64,000 bases of DNA from Rhizobium sp. AC27/96 (GCF_001692325.1 NZ_LXKN01000001.1:372001-436000), one strand, 5' to 3'; counted from the first letter of the stretch, positions 51,973 through 61,896 are shown. Made by a program: numbers and translations. Notes: a model not told the origin generated them from the sequence alone.

Positions 51973-51997
51973 GGCCGGAGATGATTTGGCTCCGGCC
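51973..51997 (-). terminator. Intrinsic terminator of dnaB
   Basis: The perfect 8-bp stem GGCCGGAG / CTCCGGCC has a 9-base loop and is followed on the minus strand by ATTTCCTTGTTC. It separates dnaB from alr. Confidence 0.65.
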
Positions 51998-52063
51998 AGG
52001 ATAGTGATCATCGATGAAAAGAAAAAGTGCCGCGACGCGCATATGCGCCGCCACACAGCTTTA

Positions 52064-53560
52064 TCAATGCTCTTCATACTGAATGAAGGAGGAATCGGCG
52101 AGGTCGGCAAAGCGGGTGAATTCCGACTGGAACGCGAGCCTCACAGTGCCTGTGGGTCCGTGGCGCTGCTTGGCGATGATGACGTCGGCGGTTCCCTTCA
52201 CGCGCTCGAACTGGGCTTCCCATTCCGCATATTTCGGATCGTTGATATCGCGCGGCTCGGCATTCTTGACGTAATATTCCTCGCGGAACACGAAGAGCAC
52301 CACGTCGGCGTCCTGCTCGATCGAGCCGGATTCGCGAAGGTCGGAAAGCTGCGGCCGCTTGTCTTCGCGGCTTTCGACGGCGCGCGAGAGCTGGGAGAGC
52401 GCGACGATCGGAACGTTGAGTTCCTTGCCGAGCGCCTTCAGGCCGGTGGTGATCTGGGTGATTTCCTGGACGCGGTTCTCGTTTGATTTTCCCGAGCCGG
52501 TCATCAGCTGAACGTAGTCGACCACGAGCACATCGAGGCCGCGCTGCCGCTTCAGGCGCCGTGCACGCGCCGACAGCTGGGCGATGGAGATACCACCGGT
52601 CTGGTCGATGTAGAGAGGTACCTTCTGCATCATCATCGAGCATGCCACCAGCTTCTCGAAATCCGCGTCGTTGATATCGCCGCGGCGGATCTTCGAGGAG
52701 GAGACTTCCGTCTGCTCGGAGATGATACGGGTGGCGAGCTGTTCCGACGACATTTCCAGCGAGTAGAAGCCGACGACACCGCCATTCTTCGCCTTGGTGG
52801 AGCCGTCTGCCTGGACTTCGCCTTCGAAGGAAGCGGCGATGTTGTAGGCGATGTTGGTGGCAAGCGAGGTCTTGCCCATGCCGGGACGGCCGGCGAGGAT
52901 GATCAAGTCGGAGCGCTGCAGGCCGCCCATCTTGCTATCGAGCGAATGAATGCCCGTGGATATGCCCGAAAGGCCGCCATCGCGCTCCTTGGCGACGGCC
53001 GCCATGTCGATCGCCAGCGCCACGGCGTCGTTGAAGGCCTGGAAGCCGCCATCGTAACGGCCGTTCTCGGCGAGTTCGAACAGGCGCCGTTCGGTATCCT
53101 CGATCTGCGTCTGCGGCGGCATGTCGAGCGGTGCGTCATAGGCGATGTTGACCATGTCTTCGCCAATGGTGATCAGCGCGCGGCGCAGCGCCAGATCGTA
53201 GATGGCGCGGCCATAGTCCTCGGCGTTGATGATGGATACGGCCTCGACGGCAAGCCGCGCCAGATACTGCGCCACCGTCATGTCGCCGACCTTCTCGTCC
53301 GCCGGCACGAAGCTCTTGATGGTCACCGGATTGGCGGTCTTGCCCATGCGGATGATGTCGCCGGCGACCTCGAAGATCTTTCTATGCAGCGGCTCGTACA
53401 GATGGACGGGCTTCAGGAAGTCGGAGACACGATAATAGGCATCGTTGTTGACAAGGATGGCGCCGAGCAGAGCCTGTTCCGCCTCGATATTGTTAGGCGC
53501 TTCGCGATAGTGCTGGTCGGCGGGAGCAATGGCGGCGAGCTTGCGCGGCGCTTCGTTCAT
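52064..53560 (-). CDS. dnaB: Replicative DNA helicase DnaB
   Basis: A 498-residue hexameric helicase that unwinds DNA at the fork. The N-terminal domain starts NNIEAEQALLGAILVNNDAY; the linker is followed by the RecA-like domain with GRPGMGKTSLATN (Walker A), VLVVDYVQLM (Walker B) and the RDIND loop. The last part, DVVLFVFREEYY, is typical. No intein or insertion is seen. It is a minus-strand gene with a long upstream non-coding region. Confidence 0.97.
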   Translation of the reverse strand: MNEAPRKLAAIAPADQHYREAPNNIEAEQALLGAILVNNDAYYRVSDFLKPVHLYEPLHRKIFEVAGDIIRMGKTANPVTIKSFVPADEKVGDMTVAQYLARLAVEAVSIINAEDYGRAIYDLALRRALITIGEDMVNIAYDAPLDMPPQTQIEDTERRLFELAENGRYDGGFQAFNDAVALAIDMAAVAKERDGGLSGISTGIHSLDSKMGGLQRSDLIILAGRPGMGKTSLATNIAYNIAASFEGEVQADGSTKAKNGGVVGFYSLEMSSEQLATRIISEQTEVSSSKIRRGDINDADFEKLVACSMMMQKVPLYIDQTGGISIAQLSARARRLKRQRGLDVLVVDYVQLMTGSGKSNENRVQEITQITTGLKALGKELNVPIVALSQLSRAVESREDKRPQLSDLRESGSIEQDADVVLFVFREEYYVKNAEPRDINDPKYAEWEAQFERVKGTADVIIAKQRHGPTGTVRLAFQSEFTRFADLADSSFIQYEEH

Positions 53561-53905
53561 TTTCCATCTCTTCGTACTTTGGAGTATCGAATGGTTTGCG
53601 ATGAACCGCTGTCATGGTCAACTGCACAAGTGGGTCGCATTGGTGAATGAGAGCAAATTCGGCGGCGCTATCAACATTGTTCCACTCGTCCACAGGACAA
53701 GCTTCCGCCACTTAAAAATCCCTTGTCGCCACTTTGCAACGATAGGACCGACACACGAATCACATATGCAAGCCATTCGGGGGCATTTTAGCCGGGTATT
53801 TCGCTATTTGCATCAGCTTTCGCGGCTATGATGCTTGAAAAGATAAGAAAATCCGGCTATTGCCTGTAAATAGGGTAGGCTGCTAATAGTATAAAGTTGC
53901 AATAA
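53561..53905. other. Divergent intergenic region between dnaB and the MarR operon
   Basis: These 345 bases must hold the dnaB promoter and the promoter and operator of the MarR-MFS-HlyD operon. The last 60 bases are AT-rich, with TATTGC and GCAATA flanking the presumed promoter as possible half-sites. No ORF with a good ribosome-binding site and no strong hairpin was seen. Confidence 0.45.
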
Positions 53906-54349
53906 ATGTCTGGTGCGCCATCAAGACGAGAGCTGTTCGACGATCTTTCCTCTTTCAATCGTAAGTTGAGAGCTGCATTTGACGCGCTTGTTCGCGAGCA
54001 TGGAATGACCCTTGCGCGGGCAAGGGTTTTTCATAAGCTCTCGCGTCGTGATGGTATCAACCAGCGCGAACTTGCCGACGAACTTGAGCTTGAAACGCCG
54101 ACGCTCGTGCGCATTCTCGATGCCATGGAGGCGCAGAGCTTCATCGAGCGGCGCCCCGTGCCATCAGACCGTCGCGCCAAGCAGATATTCATGACCGAAT
54201 CCGGAAAAGTCGTTGCTGCCGAGGTCGAGGCTCTTGCCACCGGTGTGCGTGCGGATATCTTGGAGGGGATTTCGGACGAGGATATCGGCATGGCGCTCAA
54301 GGTTATCCGCGCCATGACTGCCAATCTTCAGAATGTGGGCAAGTCATGA
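53906..54349 (+). CDS. MarR-family transcription regulator
   Basis: A 147-residue winged-helix protein with the MarR fold: REHGMTLARARVFHKLSRRDG, then NQRELADELELETPTLVRILDAME as the helix-turn-helix and ERRPVPSDRRAKQIFMTESG as the wing. It is directly upstream of an MFS pump and a HlyD-type adaptor (8 bases to the MFS start), so it is very likely the local repressor, released by the exported compound. No Shine-Dalgarno sequence is evident before ATG 53906, which hints at a leaderless or weakly translated message. Confidence 0.9.
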   Translation: MSGAPSRRELFDDLSSFNRKLRAAFDALVREHGMTLARARVFHKLSRRDGINQRELADELELETPTLVRILDAMEAQSFIERRPVPSDRRAKQIFMTESGKVVAAEVEALATGVRADILEGISDEDIGMALKVIRAMTANLQNVGKS

Positions 54350-54357
54350 GGTAGTGC

Positions 54358-56004
54358 ATGAGCGGTGAGCCGAGCCTCGTTTCCGAAGCGGAAAGCACCA
54401 CCGTTCCTCCTGTTGCGCCGCCCATGCCGGGGTGGAAGGTGCCGTTCTATATAGCGGCGTCCGTGATGTTCTTCCTGACGCAGGGCCTGGGGCTCAACCT
54501 CGCCTTTGCCAATCTCACCCAGATCCAGGGCACAATTGCCGCAACGACGACGGAATCGGCATGGCTTTCGGCCGCCTACATGGCGCCGAACGTCAGTCTC
54601 GCCATCGCGCTGGTCAAGATCCGGATGCAATATGGCGTGCGCAATTTCGCGGAGGTGAGCATTCTCGGCTTCATCGTCGCCTCGCTGCTCAATCTCTTCG
54701 TTTCAGATCTGCATTCGGCAATCGTCGTCCGCTTCCTGAGCGGCATAGCCGGCGCGCCGCTTTCGACGCTTGGTTTCCTCTACATGCTCGAAGCCTTCGA
54801 GCCGGCCAAGAAGATGACCGTCGGCGTCAGCCTGGCGATGACGAACACGCTGCTGGCTGCCCCCATCACCCGCCTCGTATCGCCTTCGCTGCTCGACTAT
54901 GGCGAGTGGCGCGGCCTCTATACGCTGGAAATGGCGTTGGCGCTGCTGGTCATGCCGATCATCTATCTCCTGCCGCTGACGCCGCCGCCGCGTGTCAAGG
55001 TCATCGTTCTCGGGGATATCTTCAGCTATCTGCTCGTGGCCATCGGATTCGGCTGTCTGGCGATCATTCTGTCCGTCGGACGCCTCTACTGGTGGCTGGA
55101 AGTGCCGTGGCTCGGCGTCGTGCTGGCGATCGGCATAGCGTCCCTGACCATTGCCATTGTCGTCGAGCTGCGCCGACCGACGCCGCTCATCGACGTTCGC
55201 TGGCTTCTGCAGCCCGAAATTCTGCACCTGACGGCAATCCTGCTGATCTTCCGCCTGATCGCCGCCGAGCAGACCTCCGTCATCATGACCTTCTATCAGA
55301 ACGCCGTCGGCCTTCTCTATGATCAGCTTTCCATGCTGTACTGGATCATTCTGGCCTTTTCGGTGATCGGCGGGCTCATCTGTACGGTCTTCATGGTCTA
55401 TGGGTTCGGCTGGCAGATCCAGTTCGTTGCGCTGATCCTGATGGGGGTAGGCGCCCTCATGGATTCGCAGGTGACGAACCTGACGCGGCCGGAGCAGATG
55501 TATCTCAGCCAGGCGCTGATGGCGGCCGGCGCGGCACTCTTCCTGCCGCCATCCATGTCGCAAGGCTTCAAGGCGGCACTGAGCAAGGGGCCGCCCTATC
55601 TCGTGACCTTTTTCGTCGTCTTCACCTTCACGCAGAGCATCGGCGGTCTCATCGGCTCGGCCTTCTACGGCACGCTGATCATCATTCGCGAGAAATTCCA
55701 TTCCGCCGTCTTGACCGAGCGGGTGCTTTTGACCGATCCGCATGTGGCCGAGCGCGTCAGCCAACTTTCATCCTCCTATGGCAAGGTCATCGGCGACAGC
55801 GCTCTTCTGAAGGGAGAGGGGCTAGCGCTGCTTGGCGCGCAGGTGAGCCGCGAGGCGAACATGCTCGCCTATGGCGATGCATTCTTCGTCGCCGCCATCA
55901 TCGCCTTCCTGTCGCTCGCCGGTCTTTCGCTACACGTATTGTTTCGCTTCGTCAGAGCTCGGCTTGCTGAAGATCAGCCTCAAGCCGCAGCACCCAACCC
56001 ATGA
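54358..56004 (+). CDS. MFS drug efflux transporter, DHA2 (EmrB-like)
   Basis: A 548-residue protein with about 14 membrane helices. It has the DHA2 pattern: a polar N-terminal tail (about 27 residues), then VPFYIAASVMFFLTQGLGLNL, the TESAWLSAAYMAPN motif, and GAPLSTLGFLYMLEA. The late extracellular loop (REKFHSAVLTERVLLTDPHV) is typical of EmrB-like pumps. It lies between a MarR regulator and a membrane-fusion protein, so it should form a tripartite pump with an unlinked outer-membrane channel. The substrate is unknown. Confidence 0.92.
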   Translation: MSGEPSLVSEAESTTVPPVAPPMPGWKVPFYIAASVMFFLTQGLGLNLAFANLTQIQGTIAATTTESAWLSAAYMAPNVSLAIALVKIRMQYGVRNFAEVSILGFIVASLLNLFVSDLHSAIVVRFLSGIAGAPLSTLGFLYMLEAFEPAKKMTVGVSLAMTNTLLAAPITRLVSPSLLDYGEWRGLYTLEMALALLVMPIIYLLPLTPPPRVKVIVLGDIFSYLLVAIGFGCLAIILSVGRLYWWLEVPWLGVVLAIGIASLTIAIVVELRRPTPLIDVRWLLQPEILHLTAILLIFRLIAAEQTSVIMTFYQNAVGLLYDQLSMLYWIILAFSVIGGLICTVFMVYGFGWQIQFVALILMGVGALMDSQVTNLTRPEQMYLSQALMAAGAALFLPPSMSQGFKAALSKGPPYLVTFFVVFTFTQSIGGLIGSAFYGTLIIIREKFHSAVLTERVLLTDPHVAERVSQLSSSYGKVIGDSALLKGEGLALLGAQVSREANMLAYGDAFFVAAIIAFLSLAGLSLHVLFRFVRARLAEDQPQAAAPNP

Positions 56005-56021
56005 GGATATGAAATAGCTCC

Positions 56022-57089
56022 ATGTCGAGGCTCGTTCGCTCCCCAATCGAAGTCATCGCCGTTCTCGCCGGCATCGGCGGCGTCATGCTTGTGCTTTATG
56101 CCTGGCATCTGCCGCCGTTCAAGAGCTCCGTCGAAACCACCGACGATGCCTATGTCAAAGGCTACGTCACGACCATCAGCCCGCAGGTCAGCGGCTACAT
56201 CACCTCTGTGCCAATCAAGGACTACAAGCTCGTCAAGCAGGGTGATGTGCTCGCCCAGATCGACGATCGCATCTATCGGCAGAAGGTGGCGCAGGCGAAC
56301 GCAACCCTGGCCGGCCAGAAGGCGGCCCTTGCCAATTCCCAGCAGCAGGAGCAGGCGGCCAAGGCCGGAATCGTCTCCAGCCAGGCGCAGATCGATAGCG
56401 CCAACGCCGCGCTCAAGCGCGCCCAGCTGGCCGCTGATCGCGTGACGACGCTGGTCGCCAGGGGTGTATCGACGACAAGCGATTCCGAACAGGCGCAGGC
56501 GACGCTGCAGCAGGCAGAGGCATCGGTCAATCAGGCCAAGGCCGCCCTCGATGTATCGCAGCAGAACCTGACGACGATCATCGTCAATCGCGCCTCGCTC
56601 GAGGCGGGCGTCAGCGGCGCGGAGGCAGCCGTGCAGCTTGCCAACATCGATCTTCAGAACGCAACGATCGTCGCGCCTCAGGACGGCCGCGTCGGCGAGG
56701 TCGGTGTACGCCTCGGCCAATATGTGACGGCCGGAACGCAGCTGATGGGACTTGTGCCGAAGGACATCTGGGTAATCGCCAATTTCAAGGAAACCCAGCT
56801 TGACGGCATGAAACTCGACCAGCCGGTCACCATCTCCGTCGATGCGCTCGGCCACCGGCAGATTAAGGGCCGCATCCAGCGGTTCTCTCCGGCGGCGGGC
56901 TCCGAGTTCGCCGTCATCAAGCCGGACAACGCCACCGGCAATTTCACCAAGGTCGCCCAGCGCCTCGGCGTCCGCGTGAAGATCGAGGATGGCCAACCTT
57001 TGACCGACGAATTGGCCCCAGGCATGTCCGTGGTCGTTTCGGTCGACAAGGATTCCACGCCGTTGCCGGAGCCTTCCGCCAACGATTGA
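56022..57089 (+). CDS. HlyD/EmrA-family membrane fusion protein
   Basis: A 355-residue periplasmic adaptor with one N-terminal membrane helix (IEVIAVLAGIGGVMLVLYAW). The first lipoyl half (TTDDAYVKGYVTTISPQVSG, YKLVKQGDVLAQID) is followed by a long coiled-coil hairpin (about 85-200), the second lipoyl half (NATIVAPQDGRVGEVGVRLGQYV) and a beta-barrel with VPKDIWVIANFKETQL. It partners the upstream MFS pump; 17 bases separate the genes. It is followed by a strong terminator. Confidence 0.94.
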   Translation: MSRLVRSPIEVIAVLAGIGGVMLVLYAWHLPPFKSSVETTDDAYVKGYVTTISPQVSGYITSVPIKDYKLVKQGDVLAQIDDRIYRQKVAQANATLAGQKAALANSQQQEQAAKAGIVSSQAQIDSANAALKRAQLAADRVTTLVARGVSTTSDSEQAQATLQQAEASVNQAKAALDVSQQNLTTIIVNRASLEAGVSGAEAAVQLANIDLQNATIVAPQDGRVGEVGVRLGQYVTAGTQLMGLVPKDIWVIANFKETQLDGMKLDQPVTISVDALGHRQIKGRIQRFSPAAGSEFAVIKPDNATGNFTKVAQRLGVRVKIEDGQPLTDELAPGMSVVVSVDKDSTPLPEPSAND

Positions 57090-57120
57090 TAGGCGGGAAT
57101 CGCGTGTCGGATGACAAACA

Positions 57121-57149
57121 AAAAGCCCGGATCGTTGATCCGGGCTTTT
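57121..57149. terminator. Bidirectional terminator between the efflux operon and rplI
   Basis: The perfect 13-bp arms AAAAGCCCGGATC and GATCCGGGCTTTT have a 3-base loop, giving a T-run on both strands. It ends both the plus-strand efflux operon and the convergent minus-strand ribosomal operon. Confidence 0.92.
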
Positions 57150-57173
57150 GCATATCCAGCAATGGGCTGGAAA

Positions 57174-57755
57174 TTATGCGTCGTCGTCTTCAGCGTTGCC
57201 GTCGGCTTCCGGATCGAAGAAGTCTTCCGGACGCAGGGCGTCTTCGTCGATGCCGTAGATGGCGTCGGCGGAGGTGAGGGTCTCACCCTTGGACTGACGC
57301 TCGGCTTCTTCGGCGGAACGGGCAATGTTGAGTTCGATCGTGATTTCGACTTCGGCGTGAAGGCCGATCGTAACATCGTGCAGGCCAATGGCCTTGATCG
57401 GCGTGTTCAGGTGAACCTGGCTACGGCCGATGCTGAAGCCTTCAGCAGCGAGGATTTCAACGACGTCACGGGCAGCGACCGAGCCGTAGAGCTGGCCGGT
57501 TTCGCCAGCCGAGCGAACGACGATGAAGGACTTGCCGGCGAGAACGTCGGCAACCTTCTGGGCTTCGCTCTTGCGCTCCAGGTTACGGGCTTCGAGCGTT
57601 GCGCGCTCGGATTCGAAACGAGCCTTGTTGGCAGCGTTGGCGCGCAGCGCCTTGCCGAGCGGCAGCAGGTAGTTGCGAGCAAAGCCGTCGCGAACCTTTA
57701 CGGTTTCGCCCATCTGGCCGAGCTTGGAGATGCGTTCGAGAAGAATGACTTCCAT
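57174..57755 (-). CDS. rplI: 50S ribosomal protein L9
   Basis: A 193-residue ribosomal protein. It starts [19 protein letters not shown], with [20 protein letters not shown] as the conserved N-domain and long connecting helix. The C-domain contains [14 protein letters not shown]. The C-terminus extends by about 40 acidic residues compared with E. coli, ending [30 protein letters not shown] precedes ATG 57755; a 19-residue longer reading lacks support. It is last in the rpsF-rpsR-DUF2232-rplI operon. Confidence 0.96.
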   Translation of the reverse strand: MEVILLERISKLGQMGETVKVRDGFARNYLLPLGKALRANAANKARFESERATLEARNLERKSEAQKVADVLAGKSFIVVRSAGETGQLYGSVAARDVVEILAAEGFSIGRSQVHLNTPIKAIGLHDVTIGLHAEVEITIELNIARSAEEAERQSKGETLTSADAIYGIDEDALRPEDFFDPEADGNAEDDDA

Positions 57756-57774
57756 TTTCTTGTTCCTTTCTATG

Positions 57775-58758
57775 TCAGATTTTCGTGTCTGTTGGTTTGG
57801 GTTTATCTGCATCCTTGTTCGGGGTCAGCGAAATCGCCTTGCGGGTATCGTAGAGGCCGAGAACAAGCATGATGAAGAGCGGCAGCATCAGCAGGAAGAG
57901 GCACGCCAGGTAGCAGAGGATAAGCACCGGGATGCGCCAGTCCTTGCCGCGAGTCCGGTAGTGCAGCGACGCAAAGCCGGAAATGATGAAGCCCGCGCTG
58001 AAAGCGCCGAGGATGGCGGCGGCGACGAGGCTGATCACGCCGCCGAAGAACATGGCAACGACTGCCACCAGAAAAACGAAGATTGCATTGCGGTTCATGC
58101 GCAGCGACGACGGGATATCCTCCCGCGGGCGCAGACTGTGCTTCGAGGCCGTGAGGATCCGAATGGCCACATAATAGGCCGTGAACTCCATCAGGACCCA
58201 CATCATCCCCGAAACGATCGGGACCGCGTAGAACATCAGCGACTTCATCTTCGCGATCGCGGCCGGATCCAGCTGAAGATCGGGAGACTGCTGGTTCATC
58301 GCGTTGATATAAATATCGAACGCTTTGCCAATATCATCGGCATTGTAGCCACTTATCGCAAGCGAGATGATAATGGTTGCCGACGTCAGCCCGCAGAGGT
58401 GCAGCATGATGTCGGATAGCGGATACCAGGCCATCAGGTGGTCCGGGCCGCCGAGTTCCGACGCTGGACGGGCCAGATTGGCGAGATGGCTGAGCCAAGC
58501 AGGGATCAGAGTCAGCAAGACTACGGAAACCCCGAGATTAACTGAATGCAGGACGGTGGCGACAATGCCTGCCGTTACCACGGCTGTGATGACGGCGATG
58601 TTGCCCCAGCCGAGGCCGACGATCAGGATCGTAAGAAGAGACAGGACGGCTAAGAACAGCGACAGCAAAGGCTGAGTGTTCGCGCCATACATGAGTAAGG
58701 CGGCGGTCAGACCGGCGAGCGCGCCGATGCCAAGCTCTTTTGCATCCAGTTTTTTCAC
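57775..58758 (-). CDS. DUF2232 multi-pass membrane protein
   Basis: A 327-residue membrane protein with about eight hydrophobic segments, starting [20 protein letters not shown]. The pattern matches DUF2232 proteins, whose role is unknown; in alphaproteobacteria they lie constantly between rpsR and rplI. The start is GTG at 58758, with AGGACAGCGAC upstream; a 24-residue longer ATG start has no ribosome-binding site. The C-terminal tail is basic and polar ([14 protein letters not shown]). Confidence 0.87.
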   Translation of the reverse strand: MKKLDAKELGIGALAGLTAALLMYGANTQPLLSLFLAVLSLLTILIVGLGWGNIAVITAVVTAGIVATVLHSVNLGVSVVLLTLIPAWLSHLANLARPASELGGPDHLMAWYPLSDIMLHLCGLTSATIIISLAISGYNADDIGKAFDIYINAMNQQSPDLQLDPAAIAKMKSLMFYAVPIVSGMMWVLMEFTAYYVAIRILTASKHSLRPREDIPSSLRMNRNAIFVFLVAVVAMFFGGVISLVAAAILGAFSAGFIISGFASLHYRTRGKDWRIPVLILCYLACLFLLMLPLFIMLVLGLYDTRKAISLTPNKDADKPKPTDTKI

Positions 58759-58921
58759 GTCGCTGTCCTGCTTCGTATGAGCAGTTAGAGGATGCTTCCG
58801 AAATTCGGTTCTAGAAGCCGTCCCCAACATGGGGTTTCAATGTTCCGATCCGCGCCCATCGCGAAAGGGAGAAGGGAAGGCATGACTGCCTTCCCTCGAT
58901 TTCATGCAGCGTCGGCTTGAA

Positions 58922-59170
58922 TTAAGCGACGACGTAAGGCAGCAGGCCGAGGAAACGAGCACGCTTGATCGCCTGGGCGAGTTCGCGCTGCTTCTTCTGG
59001 GAAACGGCCGTGATGCGGGAAGGAACGATCTTGCCGCGCTCGGAAATGTAGCGCTGCAGGAGACGAACGTCCTTGTAGTCGATGCGCGGCGCATTGGCGC
59101 CCGAGAACGGGCAGGTTTTGCGGCGGCGATGGAACGGACGACGAACCGGTGCGGAGGAAACTTCAGACAT
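58922..59170 (-). CDS. rpsR: 30S ribosomal protein S18
   Basis: An 82-residue ribosomal protein. It has the typical [13 protein letters not shown] start and [20 protein letters not shown] centre, followed by [20 protein letters not shown]. It forms a heterodimer with S6 on the 30S platform. It follows rpsF by 14 bases in the same operon. The gap to the DUF2232 gene (58759-58921) is about 160 bases and may contain a processing or terminator-like site. Confidence 0.96.
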   Translation of the reverse strand: MSEVSSAPVRRPFHRRRKTCPFSGANAPRIDYKDVRLLQRYISERGKIVPSRITAVSQKKQRELAQAIKRARFLGLLPYVVA

Positions 59171-59184
59171 TGTTCAAAATCTCC

Positions 59185-59637
59185 TTATACGCGGTCTTCG
59201 CGCGGACGGCGCGGACGGTCTTCGCGGTCACCACGATCCGGGCGAGGACCACGGTCACGATCGCCGAAGCTGCGCTCCGGACGGTCGCCATCGCGGCGCG
59301 GACGGTCGTCACGGTCGCGCTTCTGCATCATGGCAGACGGGCCGTCTTCGTGCTTTTCAACAGCGATCGTCATGTAACGCAGGACGTCTTCGCTGATGCG
59401 CATCTGACGTTCCATTTCCTGGATCGCAGCGGCCGGAGCATCAATGTCCAGCAGGGCATAATGAGCCTTGCGGTTCTTCTTGATGCGGTAGGTGAGGGAC
59501 TTGAGGCCCCAGTTTTCGATACGCCCGACTTTACCGCCGTTAGCTTCGATAACACCCTTGTACTGTTCTACGAGGGCGTCGACCTGCTGAGCGGAAATAT
59601 CCTGTCGAGCAAGGAATACATGTTCATAAAGAGCCAT
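59185..59637 (-). CDS. rpsF: 30S ribosomal protein S6
   Basis: A 150-residue ribosomal protein. It starts [20 protein letters not shown], with the [32 protein letters not shown] core. The C-terminal third is a strongly charged tail of alternating Arg, Asp and Pro ([16 protein letters not shown] and similar repeats), longer than in most bacteria but usual in Rhizobiales. It is the first gene of the rpsF-rpsR-DUF2232-rplI operon. Confidence 0.96.
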   Translation of the reverse strand: MALYEHVFLARQDISAQQVDALVEQYKGVIEANGGKVGRIENWGLKSLTYRIKKNRKAHYALLDIDAPAAAIQEMERQMRISEDVLRYMTIAVEKHEDGPSAMMQKRDRDDRPRRDGDRPERSFGDRDRGPRPDRGDREDRPRRPREDRV

Positions 59638-60024
59638 GGATAGCTTTGCCTTTCTTGCGTTGATCTGACCCGGGCTCTAGCGGCTAAGCCTCAACGACTG
59701 CTCCTGAGAGGGATAACCCCAAGCAAGAAAAGCGTTTCCGAGACGGTCGAGAGCGGAGACACGGGAGGCTGGAACGCTTCCGTTCCGACGATTTTCCTTG
59801 CGAAAAACCGGCCCTCCGTTCAGCCACCAGCCAGAAGACCGGGTTGCGAACAGGGCGGCTTATACGGATTTTTGCGCGAAAGGCAAGGGGAGCTGAGTAA
59901 TTGCTTCGTTTCGACCGTCGGAAGAGATAGCCCCCGGCAAATCACAAGCCCCTATCCTTATGACATTGCGTGGCTCACGCTCTCCCATATGATGCGAGCC
60001 CAGTGACAGCAATATGGATTGTTC
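59638..60024. promoter_or_regulatory. Intergenic region with the rpsF leader and a candidate S6:S18-binding stem
   Basis: These 387 bases separate rpsF (minus) from the histidine phosphatase (plus). On the minus strand, 59695-59659 can fold: GTTGA pairs with TCAAC, and within it GGCT pairs with AGCC around TAGCCGCTA. The apical CCG is reminiscent of the S6:S18 autoregulatory RNA found upstream of rpsF in many bacteria. A second stem, GGAACG / CGTTCC, lies at 59771-59786. The assignment is tentative, as the fold was made by eye. Confidence 0.35.
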
Positions 60025-60771
60025 ATGCGCATCTTCCTCGTCCGGCACGGCGAATCCCTCGGCAACATCGATGACCGCGCCTACCAACAGTTCGGCGATC
60101 ACAATGTTCCGCTGACCGAATGGGGCTATCGCCAGGTGCTGGGAGCAGCGCAGGCGATTGCTGCCTATCTAAAGGGACTGCCGAGCGCTGAATTGCGCAA
60201 ACTCAATGTCTGGTACTCCCCATTCTTAAGGACGCGGCAGAGCAAGGATATTTTGCTGGAGGTTCTGCCGCCCGAGTTCATCGAGGATGTGAGGGAGGAC
60301 TACCTGCTGCGCGAGCAGGATTTCGGGCTCTTCACCGAAATCTACGACCACGCGGAACAAAGGCGAAAATTTCCCGACGAATTCGAGAAGTGGGCGAGGC
60401 TGCGCAACAACAACGGCAAGTTCTACGCGCGGCCGCCGGATGGAGAGAGCAGGGCGGATGTCGCCCAGCGTGTTCGACTGTTTCTGCAAACCATCATGCA
60501 CGACGCCGAAAACGGAAAGAATAATGTCATCATCGTTGGCCATGGGGTAACCAACCGCGCCTTCGAAATGAACTTCCTGCATCATCCTGTGGAATGGTTC
60601 GAACGCTCGGACAACCCCGGCAATGCTGACGTTACATTGATCGAGGGAAGGCGTTCGGAGGATTATCGGTCCATCTTGCTGCACAAGTCTGTGGATCGTG
60701 TGAAAGGGCAGGAGGAATTGCGCGAGGCCTATGGTTCCGAACTGACCATAGCACCCAAGGCCGGGAAATAG
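60025..60771 (+). CDS. Histidine phosphatase-family protein (phosphoglycerate mutase-like)
   Basis: A 248-residue protein. The N-terminal RHG motif is FLVRHGESLGN (catalytic His), the second arginine and Glu motifs follow in WYSPFLRTRQSKD and LREQDFG, and the late IIVGHGVTNRA contains the second His. It also has a DNPGNADVTLIEG segment. This fits a broad-specificity phosphatase; without other details, mutase activity is less likely. The start is ATG 60025; the TTG at 60019 is less likely. It is a single gene between two terminators. Confidence 0.88.
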   Translation: MRIFLVRHGESLGNIDDRAYQQFGDHNVPLTEWGYRQVLGAAQAIAAYLKGLPSAELRKLNVWYSPFLRTRQSKDILLEVLPPEFIEDVREDYLLREQDFGLFTEIYDHAEQRRKFPDEFEKWARLRNNNGKFYARPPDGESRADVAQRVRLFLQTIMHDAENGKNNVIIVGHGVTNRAFEMNFLHHPVEWFERSDNPGNADVTLIEGRRSEDYRSILLHKSVDRVKGQEELREAYGSELTIAPKAGK

Positions 60772-60817
60772 ATCGCCCGCCTCGACACATTCCGCCTCTA
60801 CCCAACTTTCATTTGCC

Positions 60818-60845
60818 AAGCGCTCCGCCCTGCGACGGAGCGCTT
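60818..60845. terminator. Terminator between the histidine phosphatase and the aldo/keto reductase
   Basis: The perfect 10-bp arms AAGCGCTCCG and CGGAGCGCTT have an 8-base loop, placed between two convergent genes. The T-runs are short, but its symmetrical position suggests a shared terminator. Confidence 0.65.
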
Positions 60846-60852
60846 CAACACG

Positions 60853-61896
60853 TTACATCGGCATCGGATATTTCCGGTGCACCTGCTCGATCTCGGTCAA
60901 CACCTCTTCCGGCAGCGTCACATAAGCGGCGGCGATATCGGTTTCGAGTTGTGCCATGGTGGTGGCGCCGATGATGGCCGAGGTCATGAACGGCTTGGTG
61001 AGACAGTAGGCGAGCGCCAGTTTCGAGGGGTCGATGTCGTATTTGGCTGCGATTTCGAGATAGGCCTTCACTGGCGGTTCCTGCAGCGGCTGCAGACGCC
61101 CGCCGATATCAAGGTTGATCGACCCGCGCGAGCCGGCCGGCCGTGCGCCGCCGACATATTTGCCGCTGAGGATGCCGCCGGCGAGTGGCGAATAGGCGAG
61201 CAGGCCGACATCTTCATGATGTGAGAGTTCGGCCAGGTCGAGATCGAAGTGCCGGTAGAGCAGATTATACTCGTTCTGCGTGGTGGCAACGCGCGGCAGG
61301 CCCTTCTGCTCGGAGATCGTCAGATATTTCTGGATGCCCCAGGTCGTCTCGTTCGACAGGCCGATAGCGCGGATCTTGCCGGCCTTCACCAGTTCGCCCA
61401 TCGTCTCAAGAATATCGGTGATATTGGCGACCACCTTCTCGCGATCCTGGTTGAAGGGGTTGTAGCGCCAGTTCTGGCGGAAATGGAAATGGCCGCGGTT
61501 TGGCCAGTGAACCTGATAGAGGTCGATGTAATCGGTCTTCAGCCGCTTCAGGCTGCTGTCGATTGCCGCGCGGATATTGGCGGCATCGGCACCCTGGCCG
61601 TTGCGCAGATAATCGCGGCCAGGCCCCGCGACCTTGGTGGCAAGCACGACATCCCGGCGCTTGCCGGTCTTTTCGAACCATGAGCCGATATATTCCTCGG
61701 TGCGCCCTTGCGTCTCCGGGCCGACGGGCGTCGTCGGGTACATTTCGGCGGTGTCGAAGAAATTAATGCCCTTATGGAGCGCATAATCCATCTGCTCGTG
61801 GGCTTCGGCTTCGCTGTTCTGCGTGCCCCAGGTCATGGTGCCCAGGCAAATTTCGGAAACTGAAATATCGGTGCGGCCTAAATTCTTATATTTCAT
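60853..61896 (-). CDS. Aldo/keto reductase
   Basis: A 347-residue NADPH-dependent enzyme with a TIM-barrel. It has LGTMTWG, GINFFDTAEMY (catalytic Asp and Tyr), VVLATKVAGPG (catalytic Lys) and DLYQVHWPNRG (catalytic His). The order and the GPETQGRTEEYIGSW segment resemble the Tas/YajO-like group. The substrate is unknown. It is convergent with the histidine phosphatase gene and divergent from fabD. Confidence 0.94.
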   Translation of the reverse strand: MKYKNLGRTDISVSEICLGTMTWGTQNSEAEAHEQMDYALHKGINFFDTAEMYPTTPVGPETQGRTEEYIGSWFEKTGKRRDVVLATKVAGPGRDYLRNGQGADAANIRAAIDSSLKRLKTDYIDLYQVHWPNRGHFHFRQNWRYNPFNQDREKVVANITDILETMGELVKAGKIRAIGLSNETTWGIQKYLTISEQKGLPRVATTQNEYNLLYRHFDLDLAELSHHEDVGLLAYSPLAGGILSGKYVGGARPAGSRGSINLDIGGRLQPLQEPPVKAYLEIAAKYDIDPSKLALAYCLTKPFMTSAIIGATTMAQLETDIAAAYVTLPEEVLTEIEQVHRKYPMPM

